From: Streptomyces roseolus
GTDB lineage: Bacteria; Actinomycetota; Actinomycetes; Streptomycetales; Streptomycetaceae
DNA: 46,407 nucleotides
Reading direction: 5' to 3'
Assembly (NCBI RefSeq): GCF_014649855.1
Contig: NZ_BMTV01000046.1
Span: 1-46,407, forward strand
The position numbers were made by a program, and so were the translations under genes. Of this stretch, positions 32,816 through 41,403 are shown in pieces; the stretch's first letter is position 1, and every line of letters begins with the position of its first letter. Under the pieces are notes generated by a model. It ran no database searches. It saw only the letters and a program-made list of their open reading frames with translations, and was not told the origin of the DNA.

Positions 32816-34705
32816 GTGTCCCACCCTGATTCCCCCGAGACCGCCCACACCTTCCAGGTGGATCTGCGCGGCCTGGTCGACCTGCTCTCCCACCACCTCT
32901 ACTCCAGCCCCCGCGTCTACCTCCGCGAGCTCCTCCAGAACGCCGTCGACGCGATCACCGCCCGTCAGGCCCTCGACCCCGCCGCGCCCGGCACGATCAC
33001 CGTGCGGACGGGGGAGACGCTGACCGTCACGGACACCGGGATCGGGCTGACCGAGGCCGATGTGCACCGGTTCCTCGCCACGATCGGACGCAGCTCCAAG
33101 CGGACCGCCGACGGAGCGCTGGACGGGGCGGGGCTCGACGCGGCCCGCGGCGAGTTCATCGGGCAGTTCGGCATCGGGCTGCTCGCCTGCTTCGTCGTCG
33201 CCGACGAGATCACCGTGCTGAGCCGATCCGCCGCCGACCCGGCCGCGCCCACCGTCGAGTGGCGCGGCCACTCCGACGGCCGCTACACGATCCGCACCCT
33301 GCCGTCCGCGACCCTCCCCGAGCCCGGCACCACGGTGAGGCTCGTCCCGCGCGCCGACAACGCCGAGTGGACCCGTCCCCAGCAGGTCGTCCCGCTCGCC
33401 CGGCACTACGGCGGGCTGCTGCGCCACGAGGTCACCGTCGTCGACGCGCGCGGCGACAGCCACCGGATCAACGCGGCGCCGCCGTGGGAGCGGACGCACC
33501 GCTCGCCGCTGGCCAAGCGCGAGGCGTACACCGCGTACTGCCGCGAGCTCTTCGACTTCACCCCGCTCGACACCATCGAGCTGGACCTCCCCGCCGCCGG
33601 CCTGCGCGGCGTCGCCTACGTCCTGCCGACCGCGGTCAGCCCGGCCCAGCGCGCCGGACACCGCGTCCACCTGAAGGGCATGCTCCTCACCGACCAGGCC
33701 CCGGAACTCCTCCCCGAGTGGGCGTTCTTCGTACGCTGCGTCGTCGACACCACCAGCCTGCGGCCCACCGCCTCCCGCGAGTCGCTGTACGAGGACGGCA
33801 CGCTCTCCGCCGTACGGGACGCCCTCGGCGACCGGATCCGCGACTGGCTCACCGGGCTCGCCGCCAGCGACCCGGCGCTGCTCCACCGGTTCATCGACAC
33901 CCACCACCTGGCGGTCAAGGCGCTCGCCCGCTACGACGACGAACTGCTGCGGGTCGTGCTGCCCTGGCTGCCGTTCGAGACCACCGACGGGAACGTGACC
34001 CTGGAGGAGTTCGCGCGCACCCACCCGACGCTCCTCGTGACGCGCAGCGTCGAGGAGTTCCGGCAGGTCGCGCCGATCGCCGCGGCCGCCGGGCTCGGCG
34101 TCGTCAACGGCGGGTACACCTACGACCGCGACCTCGTCCACCGCCTCCCCGAGATCCGCCCGGGCACCTCCGTCGGCGACCTCGACCCGGCCACCGTCAC
34201 CGCCCACCTCGACGCCGTCGACCCGAGCGCCGAACTCCGCGCCGCCGCCTTCCTCGCGGTGGCCCGCGAGACCATCGGCGTCCACGACTGCGACGTCGTC
34301 CTGCGTGACTTCCAGCCGGTCACCGCGCCCGCGCTGCTCCTCGACAACCGCGACGCCCGGCACGAGCGCACCCGGTCCGGCCTCGCCGCCGACAGCGACG
34401 GACTGTGGGCCGACATCCTCGGCTCGCTCCGCCACGAGGCGCCCCGCGCCCAGCTCGTCCTCAACCACCTCAACCCGCTGGTCCGCCAGGCCCTCACCAT
34501 CGGCGAGCGCGGCCTCGCCGTCACCACCGCCGAAGCCCTCTACGGCCAGGCCCTGCTGCTCAGCCGCCGCCCGCTGCGCGCGAGCGAGAGCGCCCTGCTC
34601 AACCGGGCCTTCATCGGCCTCCTCACCCACGCCATGCACCACCCGGGCGACGCCGGCCCCGGCCCCGGCTCCGGCCCCGGCTCCGACCCCCGGAAGGAGA
34701 GGTAG
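32816..34705 (+). CDS. Hsp90 (HtpG)-like chaperone ATPase
   Basis: A 629-residue Hsp90-family protein starting at GTG 32816 (GAAGGA upstream). The GHKL ATPase site is intact: VYLRELLQNAVDA with Glu38, Asn42 and Asp45, DTGIG with Asp73, and GQFGIGLLACFVVADEI (116-132). The middle domain keeps the HtpG-like pattern (HLKGMLLTDQAPELLPEWAFFVRCVVDTTSLRPTASRESLYED). The C-terminal third is divergent from E. coli HtpG and ends in a Gly/Pro-rich tail. It is co-translated with a 1043-residue TPR protein: its stop codon is followed directly by that gene's ATG. Dedicated TPR partners are a eukaryotic-like Hsp90 feature, but the MEEVD tail that recruits them there is absent. Confidence 0.88.
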   Translation: MSHPDSPETAHTFQVDLRGLVDLLSHHLYSSPRVYLRELLQNAVDAITARQALDPAAPGTITVRTGETLTVTDTGIGLTEADVHRFLATIGRSSKRTADGALDGAGLDAARGEFIGQFGIGLLACFVVADEITVLSRSAADPAAPTVEWRGHSDGRYTIRTLPSATLPEPGTTVRLVPRADNAEWTRPQQVVPLARHYGGLLRHEVTVVDARGDSHRINAAPPWERTHRSPLAKREAYTAYCRELFDFTPLDTIELDLPAAGLRGVAYVLPTAVSPAQRAGHRVHLKGMLLTDQAPELLPEWAFFVRCVVDTTSLRPTASRESLYEDGTLSAVRDALGDRIRDWLTGLAASDPALLHRFIDTHHLAVKALARYDDELLRVVLPWLPFETTDGNVTLEEFARTHPTLLVTRSVEEFRQVAPIAAAAGLGVVNGGYTYDRDLVHRLPEIRPGTSVGDLDPATVTAHLDAVDPSAELRAAAFLAVARETIGVHDCDVVLRDFQPVTAPALLLDNRDARHERTRSGLAADSDGLWADILGSLRHEAPRAQLVLNHLNPLVRQALTIGERGLAVTTAEALYGQALLLSRRPLRASESALLNRAFIGLLTHAMHHPGDAGPGPGSGPGSDPRKER

Positions 34706-37700
34706 ATGCTCGACACCCCCGAGGCCGTCGTCGAGGCGCTCCGCGAGAACCACGAGCGCCCCCACGGCCTGCCGCGCACCATCACGGCCGAGGAACTCGT
34801 CGAGGCCGCCGAGGCCTTCGAGAAGCCCGACGTGCTCGTCACCGCGCTCCTCGAACTCATGACGGCGTACGAGTTCACCGGCGAGCAGCGCAAGTCGCCG
34901 GTCGCCTTCGCCCGCATCCTCAAGCTCTGGGACTCCGCCCCCGACTCCTTCAGCCCCTACGAGGCCCACCAGGTCTTCTGGCGCTTCAAGTGGGTGACGA
35001 CCTCCCTCCTCCAGGTGCCCGAGATGCCGCTGGCGACCATCCGCGGCTGGATCGACCAGATGCGCGACCGGTACGAGGCCGCCGGCCACGACGTCCAGCC
35101 CGTCGCCGCCATGCGCCACCACCTCGCCCGGCACACCGGCACCGGCGTCGCCGACGCGTACGACCTCTGGGCCACCCGGCCCCGCACCGACCTCAGCGAC
35201 TGCGAGGCCTGCGAGATCCGGCACCACGCCTGGCACCGGGTCGTCGAGGGCGACGACGCCGCCGCCCTCGACGTCTGGCGGCCGGTCCTCGCCGGCGCGT
35301 CCACGTGCAGCGAGGAACCGCAGATGAGCCAGGCCCGCGCCCTGCTCCCGCTGCTGCGCACCGGCCGTACCGACGAGGCCCGCTCCCACCACCTCACCGG
35401 ATACCGCAAGGTGCGCGGCAACGCCGCCATGCAGGCCGAGGTCGGCCTCCACCTGGAGTTCTGCGCCCTGTCCCGGAACGAGGGCCGGGGCCTGGAGATC
35501 CTCGCCGAGAACCGGCCCCTCTTCGAGGCCACCGGCGCCCCGCTCGACCACCTCGGCTTCCTCACCGGCGTCGAGGTCCTCCTCGCCCGCCTCGTCGAGG
35601 ACGGCCACGACGACACCGCCGTCGCCGGCCCGCCCGGACGCGACTGGACGGCCCGCGAACTCCTCGCCCACGTCCGCGCCGAGGCCGAGCCCCTCGCCGC
35701 CGCCTTCGACGGCCGCAACGGCACGGGAGCCGTCGGCGACGGCCGCCGGACCCGGCTCGCCCGCCGCCCGCTCCTCGACGAGCCGCTGCCCCTCGGCCTG
35801 CGGGCCGCCACCGGCGCGACCGGAGCGGGCGGGGCCAGGGCGGGCGCGGCCGGGGCCACGGCGAGCGCCGCCGGCGCGCCGTCCACCGCCCGGATCGAGA
35901 TCCCCGAGGACTTCGCCGCGCTGGTACGGGAAGCCCGCCGGCTGTCCCGCGAGGGCCATCCCGGCGAGGCCCGGCTCTGGACGCGCATCACGGAACGCCT
36001 GGCCGACGGCTCCGCGTCCTACGACGACGCCCCGGGACCCGGCGACCTCCTCCGCGCCGAACTCGCCGAACAGAAGGCCCAGGAGCTCTGGCTGGACGAC
36101 CTGCACACCGCGGGCGCCACCGAACTCGCCACGGCCATCGGCCACTTCGAGGAACTGGGCATGCCCTGGCACGCGCTCTCCGCCCGGGCCCGCGTCCTCG
36201 CCTGGGCGAGCAGCCCGGGTTCCCGGGACGCGGACGGCGTCGCCCCGGACCACGCGGCCTCCCGCGCGGGACTCGACGAACTGCTGCGCGCCGCCGAGAA
36301 GCTGCTCGCCGAGACGCCCCTCGACGGCGAGCCGCTCGGGGACGCCGAGACGGCGTTCGGCGCCGACCTGGCGGCCGAGCGCGCCCTCTCCTACCTCTCC
36401 CTGCGCTACTCGGACGCCTTCACCGCGTACCAGGCGCTCCTCGACGGGACGCACCGGTCCCGCCACCGGAAGGACGGCGAGGAGGACGGGGGCGGCGGCG
36501 AGGAGGACAGGGACGGCGGCGAGGGCGGCGAGGTCGACGCGCTCACGGAGCGGTTCGAGGAGGCCGTCGACACCCTCGCCGCCGAGGCCCTGCGCCTCGG
36601 CTACCCGCACCACAGCGCCCACGCCCGCCAGTTCCGCGCCGACACGCTCGCCCGGCGCGGCGCGATGGCCGACGCCGAGCGGGAACTCCGCGACGCCCTC
36701 CAGGACCTGGAAACCGCCGGGCGCCCCTGGCGCAGGCCGCGCCCGGCCGCCCTCCTGGCGCAGGTGCTCCTCGCCCAGGACCGGCCGGACGAGGCGGTGG
36801 AGCTGCTGCACGCCGCGCACGCCGACGCCGTCGCGTACGACGACACCACCTTCCGGCTCGCGCCGACGTACCTGCTGCTCGGCCACGCCTCCACGCACCT
36901 CGGGGACCTCTCCGGAGCCGTACGCCACCTCTCCGAGGCCGCCGCGCGCTTCGACCAGGACGGCGCGCACGGCGAGGCGACCGAGGCACGGCTCCAGCTC
37001 GCCGACGTCCTGGCCCGCTCCGGACAGCAGGCCGACGCGGTCGCCGTCCTGGAGTCCGTCCTCGCCGACGACGCCGCGTCCGGCGTCGACGAGCGCACCC
37101 TCGCCCAGGCCCGTCTGACCTTCGGCCGGGGGCTGCGCGAACTGGAGGAGTACCTGCCGGCCGCGGAGGAACTGCTCCGGCTCGCCGACACCGTCGCCGG
37201 CTGGCCGCGGGAGGAGCGCGGCGGCGTCCTCACCCTGGTCGCCGCCGAAGCCGCCATCACCCTCGCCCTGGCCGAGCGCTGGGACGCGGCCGACACGGCG
37301 TACGCGCGGGCCGTCGCCGCCCACGCCGAGGCTCCCAACCCGCCGCTCGTCCTGCAGATGATGCGGGAGTTCGCCCGCCTCACCCCGCGGTCCCCCGAGG
37401 ACGAGCACGAGGGCGCGGGCACGGACGGGGCCGACGGCGGCGTCTCGGGCACCGACAAGGCCCTGGCGCACCTGGCGCGCGCCGACGCGGTCCTCGCCGC
37501 CGTGACCGCGGAGGAGGAGGACGGCTTCGCCGTCTGGTACGAACGCGGCGAGATCCACTACCGCCGCGCCCGCGTCCTCGCACAGGCGGGTCGCCACGAC
37601 GAGGCCCTGCCGGAGGCGGAGGCCGCCATCGCCGCCCACGAGGAGGGCGGCGAGCAGGGCGAACTCCCGCGCGCCGAAGCCGTCCGCGTCGCCGCGCTGG

Positions 37701-37837
37701 TCGAGGGCAACGGCCTCGACCGGGTCAACGAGGCCATCGCCCGCCTCACCACGGCGGCGGCCCGCTGCCGCAACTCCGGCCATCCGGAGGCGGCCCGGAT
37801 CCTGGACGCCCTGCGCCAGGAGTTCCTCTCCCGCTGA
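34706..37837 (+). CDS. large TPR protein, partner of Hsp90-like gene
   Basis: A 1043-residue cytoplasmic protein made mostly of helical repeats. The ATG abuts the Hsp90-like stop codon and GGAAGGAGAGG lies inside that gene's end, so translation is coupled. TPR-type motifs are clearest in the C-terminal half (for example AEAALRLGYPHHSAHARQFRADTLARRGAMADAERELRDAL, RLAPTYLLLGHASTHLGDLSGAVRHLSEAAARF, YERGEIHYRRARVLAQAGRHDEALPEAEAAIAAHEEGG). Two low-complexity linkers interrupt it: Gly/Ala-rich near 370-392 and an Asp/Glu/Gly-rich stretch near 590-612. It is probably a scaffold or co-chaperone for the Hsp90-like ATPase. No enzymatic motif is seen. Confidence 0.82.
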   Translation: MLDTPEAVVEALRENHERPHGLPRTITAEELVEAAEAFEKPDVLVTALLELMTAYEFTGEQRKSPVAFARILKLWDSAPDSFSPYEAHQVFWRFKWVTTSLLQVPEMPLATIRGWIDQMRDRYEAAGHDVQPVAAMRHHLARHTGTGVADAYDLWATRPRTDLSDCEACEIRHHAWHRVVEGDDAAALDVWRPVLAGASTCSEEPQMSQARALLPLLRTGRTDEARSHHLTGYRKVRGNAAMQAEVGLHLEFCALSRNEGRGLEILAENRPLFEATGAPLDHLGFLTGVEVLLARLVEDGHDDTAVAGPPGRDWTARELLAHVRAEAEPLAAAFDGRNGTGAVGDGRRTRLARRPLLDEPLPLGLRAATGATGAGGARAGAAGATASAAGAPSTARIEIPEDFAALVREARRLSREGHPGEARLWTRITERLADGSASYDDAPGPGDLLRAELAEQKAQELWLDDLHTAGATELATAIGHFEELGMPWHALSARARVLAWASSPGSRDADGVAPDHAASRAGLDELLRAAEKLLAETPLDGEPLGDAETAFGADLAAERALSYLSLRYSDAFTAYQALLDGTHRSRHRKDGEEDGGGGEEDRDGGEGGEVDALTERFEEAVDTLAAEALRLGYPHHSAHARQFRADTLARRGAMADAERELRDALQDLETAGRPWRRPRPAALLAQVLLAQDRPDEAVELLHAAHADAVAYDDTTFRLAPTYLLLGHASTHLGDLSGAVRHLSEAAARFDQDGAHGEATEARLQLADVLARSGQQADAVAVLESVLADDAASGVDERTLAQARLTFGRGLRELEEYLPAAEELLRLADTVAGWPREERGGVLTLVAAEAAITLALAERWDAADTAYARAVAAHAEAPNPPLVLQMMREFARLTPRSPEDEHEGAGTDGADGGVSGTDKALAHLARADAVLAAVTAEEEDGFAVWYERGEIHYRRARVLAQAGRHDEALPEAEAAIAAHEEGGEQGELPRAEAVRVAALVEGNGLDRVNEAIARLTTAAARCRNSGHPEAARILDALRQEFLSR

Positions 37838-37841
37838 CGGA

Positions 37842-37895
37842 CCGTCCGCCGTCTTTGCCCGTGGCGCTCGGCGCACGGGCGGAGGCGGCGGACGG
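37842..37895 (+). terminator. two-part hairpin terminator after TPR gene
   Basis: The outer stem CCGTCCGCCG/CGGCGGACGG (37842-37851 and 37886-37895) encloses an inner stem GCCCGTG/CACGGGC (37857-37863 and 37874-37880), starting 5 bp past the stop codon. Confidence 0.7.
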
Positions 37896-38019
37896 AGCGG
37901 AGGGAAGGCCGGCATCGGCGATCCCCGCGCTCCGGCCGTGCCCCTGCCCGGCGCCGGCCGCGGCCCCGCGGTCCTCGCACGTTCCTCCGGTCGTCGGCGC
38001 CGGGTGAAAGGATCGCGGC

Positions 38020-38442
38020 ATGACGACGCCCCTGCTCCTCTCCGACATCGAAAGGGCCGTGCGCGCCGGTTGGAGCGCCGAGACGGCCACGCCCGAGTTC
38101 CGGTCCCGCTGGACCCCGGACAACCCGGCCCGGGACCAGTGCGGGGTGACCGCGATGGTGCTGAACGACCTCCTGGGCGGCGAACTGCTCCGCGGCGAGG
38201 TCCTCGTCGACGGGGAGCGGGTGGACTACCACTGGTGGAACCGCCTGGGCGCGGGCGTCGAGATCGACCTCACGCGCGAACAGTTCGGGCCCGAGGAGAA
38301 GGTCACGGCCGGAACGGTCGTCCCCCGGCCGCCCGTGAGCGAGTGGCGCAGGCTCCGCGACGAGTACGCGCTCCTCCGCGAGCGCGTCCTGCGCCGGCTG
38401 GGCCAGGGGCCCGGCGCGGCCCCCGACGGCTCCACGGCGTGA
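38020..38442 (+). CDS. YunG-like protein
   Basis: A 140-residue soluble protein. The pattern AVRAGWSAETATPEF...WTPDNPARDQCGVTAMVLNDLLGGELLRGEV..G..VDYHWWNRLGAGVEIDLTREQF resembles the Bacillus YunG family: a conserved Cys near residue 40, a central HWWN, and an E-I-D-L-T-R-x-Q-F block. The Cys, His and Asp could form a papain-like site, but no activity is established. It ends in a GTGA overlap with the next gene, so the two form an operon. Confidence 0.75.
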   Translation: MTTPLLLSDIERAVRAGWSAETATPEFRSRWTPDNPARDQCGVTAMVLNDLLGGELLRGEVLVDGERVDYHWWNRLGAGVEIDLTREQFGPEEKVTAGTVVPRPPVSEWRRLRDEYALLRERVLRRLGQGPGAAPDGSTA

Positions 38443-38942
38443 GGCCCACCGGGCCCGCGGTCCTGCCGGACCTGCGGGCGTCCATGGACGAACTGGCCAC
38501 GCCGGCACGCGTGTACGTGGCGGCCGGACGCTTCACCGGTCCCGACCCCGACCTGCCGGAGCCGGCGGCGGAGGTCCGCGTCGTGCCGGCCCGCATGGCG
38601 GCGGACGAGGCGCGGGCGCGGTTCCTCCCCGGGTACGCACCGCCTCCGGTCCCGGAGCTGTGCGCCGCGCTGGAGCCGCTGGAGACCGATGAAGCCGCCC
38701 CGTTCCTGGCCCGGCTCGCGACGGTCGACCTGTACTGGCCGACCCACCGCCACCTGCCGGCCGGCGTGGCCGGACGCGCGGCGGACCGGGTGGTGTCGCT
38801 CCTCGGGCCGGACGCCTCCTGGTGGACCGACCACGACGAGGCGGCCGGTGCCGTCACCGGTGTCACCCCGTTCCTCGACAGTCTGCTCGCGGGCACGGAC
38901 GGCACGTACTTCGCCGTCGCCCTCCAGGTGGCCGACGACTGA
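38439..38942 (+). CDS. uncharacterised protein, 167 aa
   Basis: A 167-residue soluble protein starting at GTG 38439, whose GTG overlaps the stop codon of the YunG-like gene by 4 bp, indicating coupled translation. The sequence (MRPTGPAVLPDLRASMDELATPARVYVAAGRFTG...ATVDLYWPTHRHLPAGVAGRAADRVVSLLGPDASWWTDHDEAAG) has no motif I can name and no membrane segment. Confidence 0.65.
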   Translation: MRPTGPAVLPDLRASMDELATPARVYVAAGRFTGPDPDLPEPAAEVRVVPARMAADEARARFLPGYAPPPVPELCAALEPLETDEAAPFLARLATVDLYWPTHRHLPAGVAGRAADRVVSLLGPDASWWTDHDEAAGAVTGVTPFLDSLLAGTDGTYFAVALQVADD

Positions 38943-38966
38943 GCCGGGGCGAAGGGGAGGCGTGGC

Positions 38967-39971
38967 CTACACCCGCGAGGGCGGGACGTCCTCGTCGAGG
39001 AGCAGGGCGAGGCCGTCGAGGAGGCGCTGGAGCCCGAACTCGAAGAGGCCGTCGAGGTCGAAGTCGTACCCGGCCCGCGCGAGCCGGGCGAGCGCCGGGT
39101 ACCGCCCGCCCTCCAGGGTCGCCCGGAGGGCGGGCTCCTGGGTGTCCATCCACCCCTCGCTGTCGAGGCCGCTCCGGGCCTCGGCCTCCCGCTCCGTCTC
39201 CATGTTCAGGGCGAGGCCGCGGATGTGGTTGAGCAGCGTCAGATGTGCCGTGAAGGCGGTGTGGTCGTCGAGCCCGTGCCGGCCGAGGCAGCCCAGGACC
39301 CACTCGCTGTACGCCATCGCCGAGGTGATGAGCTGCGGCCGGGTCAGCGACATGGCCGGCGCCATCCAGGGGTGGGCCCGGAACAGGCCCCAGAGCTGCC
39401 GGGCGGCCACGGCGAGCGGCTCCCGCCAGCCCGGGGGCGGATCGGCGGGCAGGGGGCGTTCGCCGATGGCCGCGTCCATCATCCGCACGAGCAGGTCGTC
39501 CTTGTCGGCGACGTGCCGGTACAGGGACATGGTCGCCACTCCGAGTTCGGCGGCCACCCGGCGCATCGACACGGCGGCCAGCCCCTCCGCGTCGGCCACG
39601 GTCACGGCGGCGGCCACGATCCGGCCGAGCGTGAGGCCGGTGGAGCCGGGGGGCGTGGCGGAGGCGGACGGCGTGCTCCGCCGGGCGGGAGCGGGAGTCG
39701 CGGGAGCCGGGGCGGGGGAGGGGCCAGCGGCCCGCTCCGACGCCGACACGACCGTCCCGACCCCCGGTACGGCGCGCACCAGGCCTTCGTGGCGCAGCTC
39801 GGTCAGCACCTTGGTGGCGGTCGCCATGGCCACGCCCCACTGCCGGGTGATCTCCCGGGTCGACGGAACGCGCTCGCCCGGTGCCAGTTCGCCGGTCTCG
39901 ATCCGCTGCCGCAGTTCGCCGACGATCCGGCTGTAGCGAGGTTCCGGTCTCCTGCCGTCTCCCACCGACAC
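38967..39971 (-). CDS. GntR-TetR fusion regulator
   Basis: A 334-residue regulator with two DNA-binding domains. Residues about 8-75 form a GntR winged helix (PRYSRIVGELRQRIETGELAPGERVPSTREITRQWGVAMATATKVLTELRHEGLVRAVPGVGTVV). A Pro/Ala/Ser linker follows. A TetR helix-turn-helix (LTLGRIVAAAVTVADAEGLAAVSMRRVAAELGVATMSLYRHVADKDDLLVRMMD) leads into a TetR-type C-terminal ligand domain. The start is taken as GTG 39971; GTG 39965 and an ATG further upstream are alternatives. It diverges from the FAD monooxygenase gene, and the CTAGTGCAC elements between them are likely its operators, implying repression relieved by a small ligand. Confidence 0.88.
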   Translation of the reverse strand: MSVGDGRRPEPRYSRIVGELRQRIETGELAPGERVPSTREITRQWGVAMATATKVLTELRHEGLVRAVPGVGTVVSASERAAGPSPAPAPATPAPARRSTPSASATPPGSTGLTLGRIVAAAVTVADAEGLAAVSMRRVAAELGVATMSLYRHVADKDDLLVRMMDAAIGERPLPADPPPGWREPLAVAARQLWGLFRAHPWMAPAMSLTRPQLITSAMAYSEWVLGCLGRHGLDDHTAFTAHLTLLNHIRGLALNMETEREAEARSGLDSEGWMDTQEPALRATLEGGRYPALARLARAGYDFDLDGLFEFGLQRLLDGLALLLDEDVPPSRV

Positions 39972-39984
39972 CGTCCTGCCTTCC

Positions 39985-39996
39985 GCACTAGTGCAC
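39985..39996. promoter_or_regulatory. operator candidate 1 for GntR-TetR regulator
   Basis: GCACTAGTGCAC contains the perfect dyad GCACTAGTGC and shares CTAGTGCAC with a second copy 78 bp away in the same divergent promoter region. It lies just upstream of the regulator's start, fitting autorepression. Confidence 0.6.
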
Positions 39997-40062
39997 TTGG
40001 AGGGCCCCATCGTAGCCGCCGACGAGGGGAATTCCGTGAGCGCACTGCCTTCGCCCCTCTCT

Positions 40063-40074
40063 GTGCTAGTGCAC
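40063..40074. promoter_or_regulatory. operator candidate 2 for GntR-TetR regulator
   Basis: GTGCTAGTGCAC carries the same CTAGTGCAC as site 1 and is a near-perfect dyad. It lies about 40 bp upstream of the -35 box proposed for the monooxygenase gene. Confidence 0.6.
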
Positions 40075-40112
40075 CTTCGCACCGAAGGGCCTTGTTGGTA
40101 AGGGATTTCAGC

Positions 40113-40142
40113 TTGCCCACTCCTCTGCGTACGGCGTACATT
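40113..40142 (+). promoter_or_regulatory. putative leaderless promoter of monooxygenase
   Basis: TTGCCC (40113-40118), an 18-bp spacer and TACATT (40137-40142) precede the ATG by 7 bp, so transcription would begin at or near the start codon. No Shine-Dalgarno is visible before the ATG, which fits a leaderless mRNA. Confidence 0.55.
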
Positions 40143-40149
40143 CCCCGTC

Positions 40150-41403
40150 ATGAAGAACAACGAGATCCTCATCAGCGGCGCCGGCATCGCGGGAACGGCA
40201 CTGGCGTACTGGCTACGCAAGGCGGGCTTCGTGGTCACGATCGTGGAGCGGGCGCCCGAACCCCGCCCGGGCGGGCAGACCGTGGACCTCCGGGGCGCCG
40301 GACGGACCGTCGTCGAGCGCATGGGTCTGATGGACCGGGCCAAGGCCGTCACCGTCGACCAGCGCGGCCTCGCCCTCGTCGACGGGAAGGGCAGGATCAC
40401 CGCGCGGGTGCCCGCCGACAGCTTCGGCGGCGAGGGGATCGTCTCCGAGATCGAGATCCTCCGCGGCGACCTCGCCCGGCTGCTGTACGAGGCGACCCTG
40501 CCGGACACGGAGTACCTCTTCGACGACACGATCACCGGGATCGACCAGGAGACGGACCCCGACGCCGTCACCGTCACCTTCGAGAAGGCGCCGCCGCGCC
40601 GCTTCGCGCTCGTCGTCGGAGCGGACGGGGCGCACTCCGCCGTCCGCTCCCTCGTGTTCGGCCCGGAGCGGGAGCTCGCCCACCCCATCGGCCTGTACAC
40701 GGCCTGGTTCACCGCCCTCGACCCCGACCTGGACCTCGACGGCTGGTACCTGATGCACAACGCGCCCGGCGGGCTCGTCGCCTCCGCCCGCCCCGGCCGT
40801 CTCCCCGGCGAGGTCAAGGCCGGCTTCAGCTTCCGCTCGCCGCCGCTGGCGTACGACCGCCGGGACGTCGCCGCCCAACGGGAGATCGTCGCCCGGCGCT
40901 TCGGCGGCGTCGGCTGGGAGACCCCCCGCCTGCTGCGGGCCCTGCGCACCGCCCCGGACTTCTTCTTCGAGACCATGGCGCAGGTCCGCCTCGACGGCTG
41001 GTCGCGCGGCCGGGTGGCGCTGCTCGGCGACGCCGGATACTGCGCCACGCCGCTCACCGGCCTCGGCACCAGCCTCGCCCTCGTCGGCGCGTACGTCCTC
41101 GCGGGCGAACTGGCGGCGGCGGGAGGCGCGCACGAGACCGCCTTCCGCCGCTACGACACGGTGATGCGTCCCTATGTCGCCCAGGCCCAGGAACTCCCGC
41201 CCGGCGGAGCCGCCGGCTTCGCCCCCATGGGCCGCTTCGGCATCCGGATGCGCGACCTCTCGATGCGCTCGATGACCCGCTGGCCGATGCGCGCCGTCCT
41301 CGGCGCGCAGTTCGCCAAGGCCGGCGACATCGCCCTCCCGGAGTACGGCCCGGCCGGGACGGTGACCGGGGGAGCGGGGAAGCGGGGGCGCCTCAGTGCA
41401 TGA
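40150..41403 (+). CDS. TetX-like FAD-dependent monooxygenase
   Basis: A 417-residue class A flavoprotein monooxygenase. The FAD-binding Rossmann motif is ISGAGIAGTALAYWLRKAGFVVTIVER (about 8-34), the central VVGADGAHSAVR (about 156-167) is the DG motif, and GDAGYCATPLTGLGTSLALVGAYVLAGEL is the GD motif that binds the FAD ribityl chain. Overall it resembles TetX-type tetracycline monooxygenases and related Streptomyces enzymes, whose substrates include antibiotics and polyketides. Divergence from a TetR-domain regulator supports a drug-induced detoxification role, but the substrate cannot be told. It overlaps the next, convergent gene by 11 bp. Confidence 0.88.
   Translation: MKNNEILISGAGIAGTALAYWLRKAGFVVTIVERAPEPRPGGQTVDLRGAGRTVVERMGLMDRAKAVTVDQRGLALVDGKGRITARVPADSFGGEGIVSEIEILRGDLARLLYEATLPDTEYLFDDTITGIDQETDPDAVTVTFEKAPPRRFALVVGADGAHSAVRSLVFGPERELAHPIGLYTAWFTALDPDLDLDGWYLMHNAPGGLVASARPGRLPGEVKAGFSFRSPPLAYDRRDVAAQREIVARRFGGVGWETPRLLRALRTAPDFFFETMAQVRLDGWSRGRVALLGDAGYCATPLTGLGTSLALVGAYVLAGELAAAGGAHETAFRRYDTVMRPYVAQAQELPPGGAAGFAPMGRFGIRMRDLSMRSMTRWPMRAVLGAQFAKAGDIALPEYGPAGTVTGGAGKRGRLSA

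Noticed and set aside
32558..37915. A 1785-codon open frame opposite the Hsp90-like and TPR genes
   Set aside because: It is an antisense shadow of two well-supported genes.
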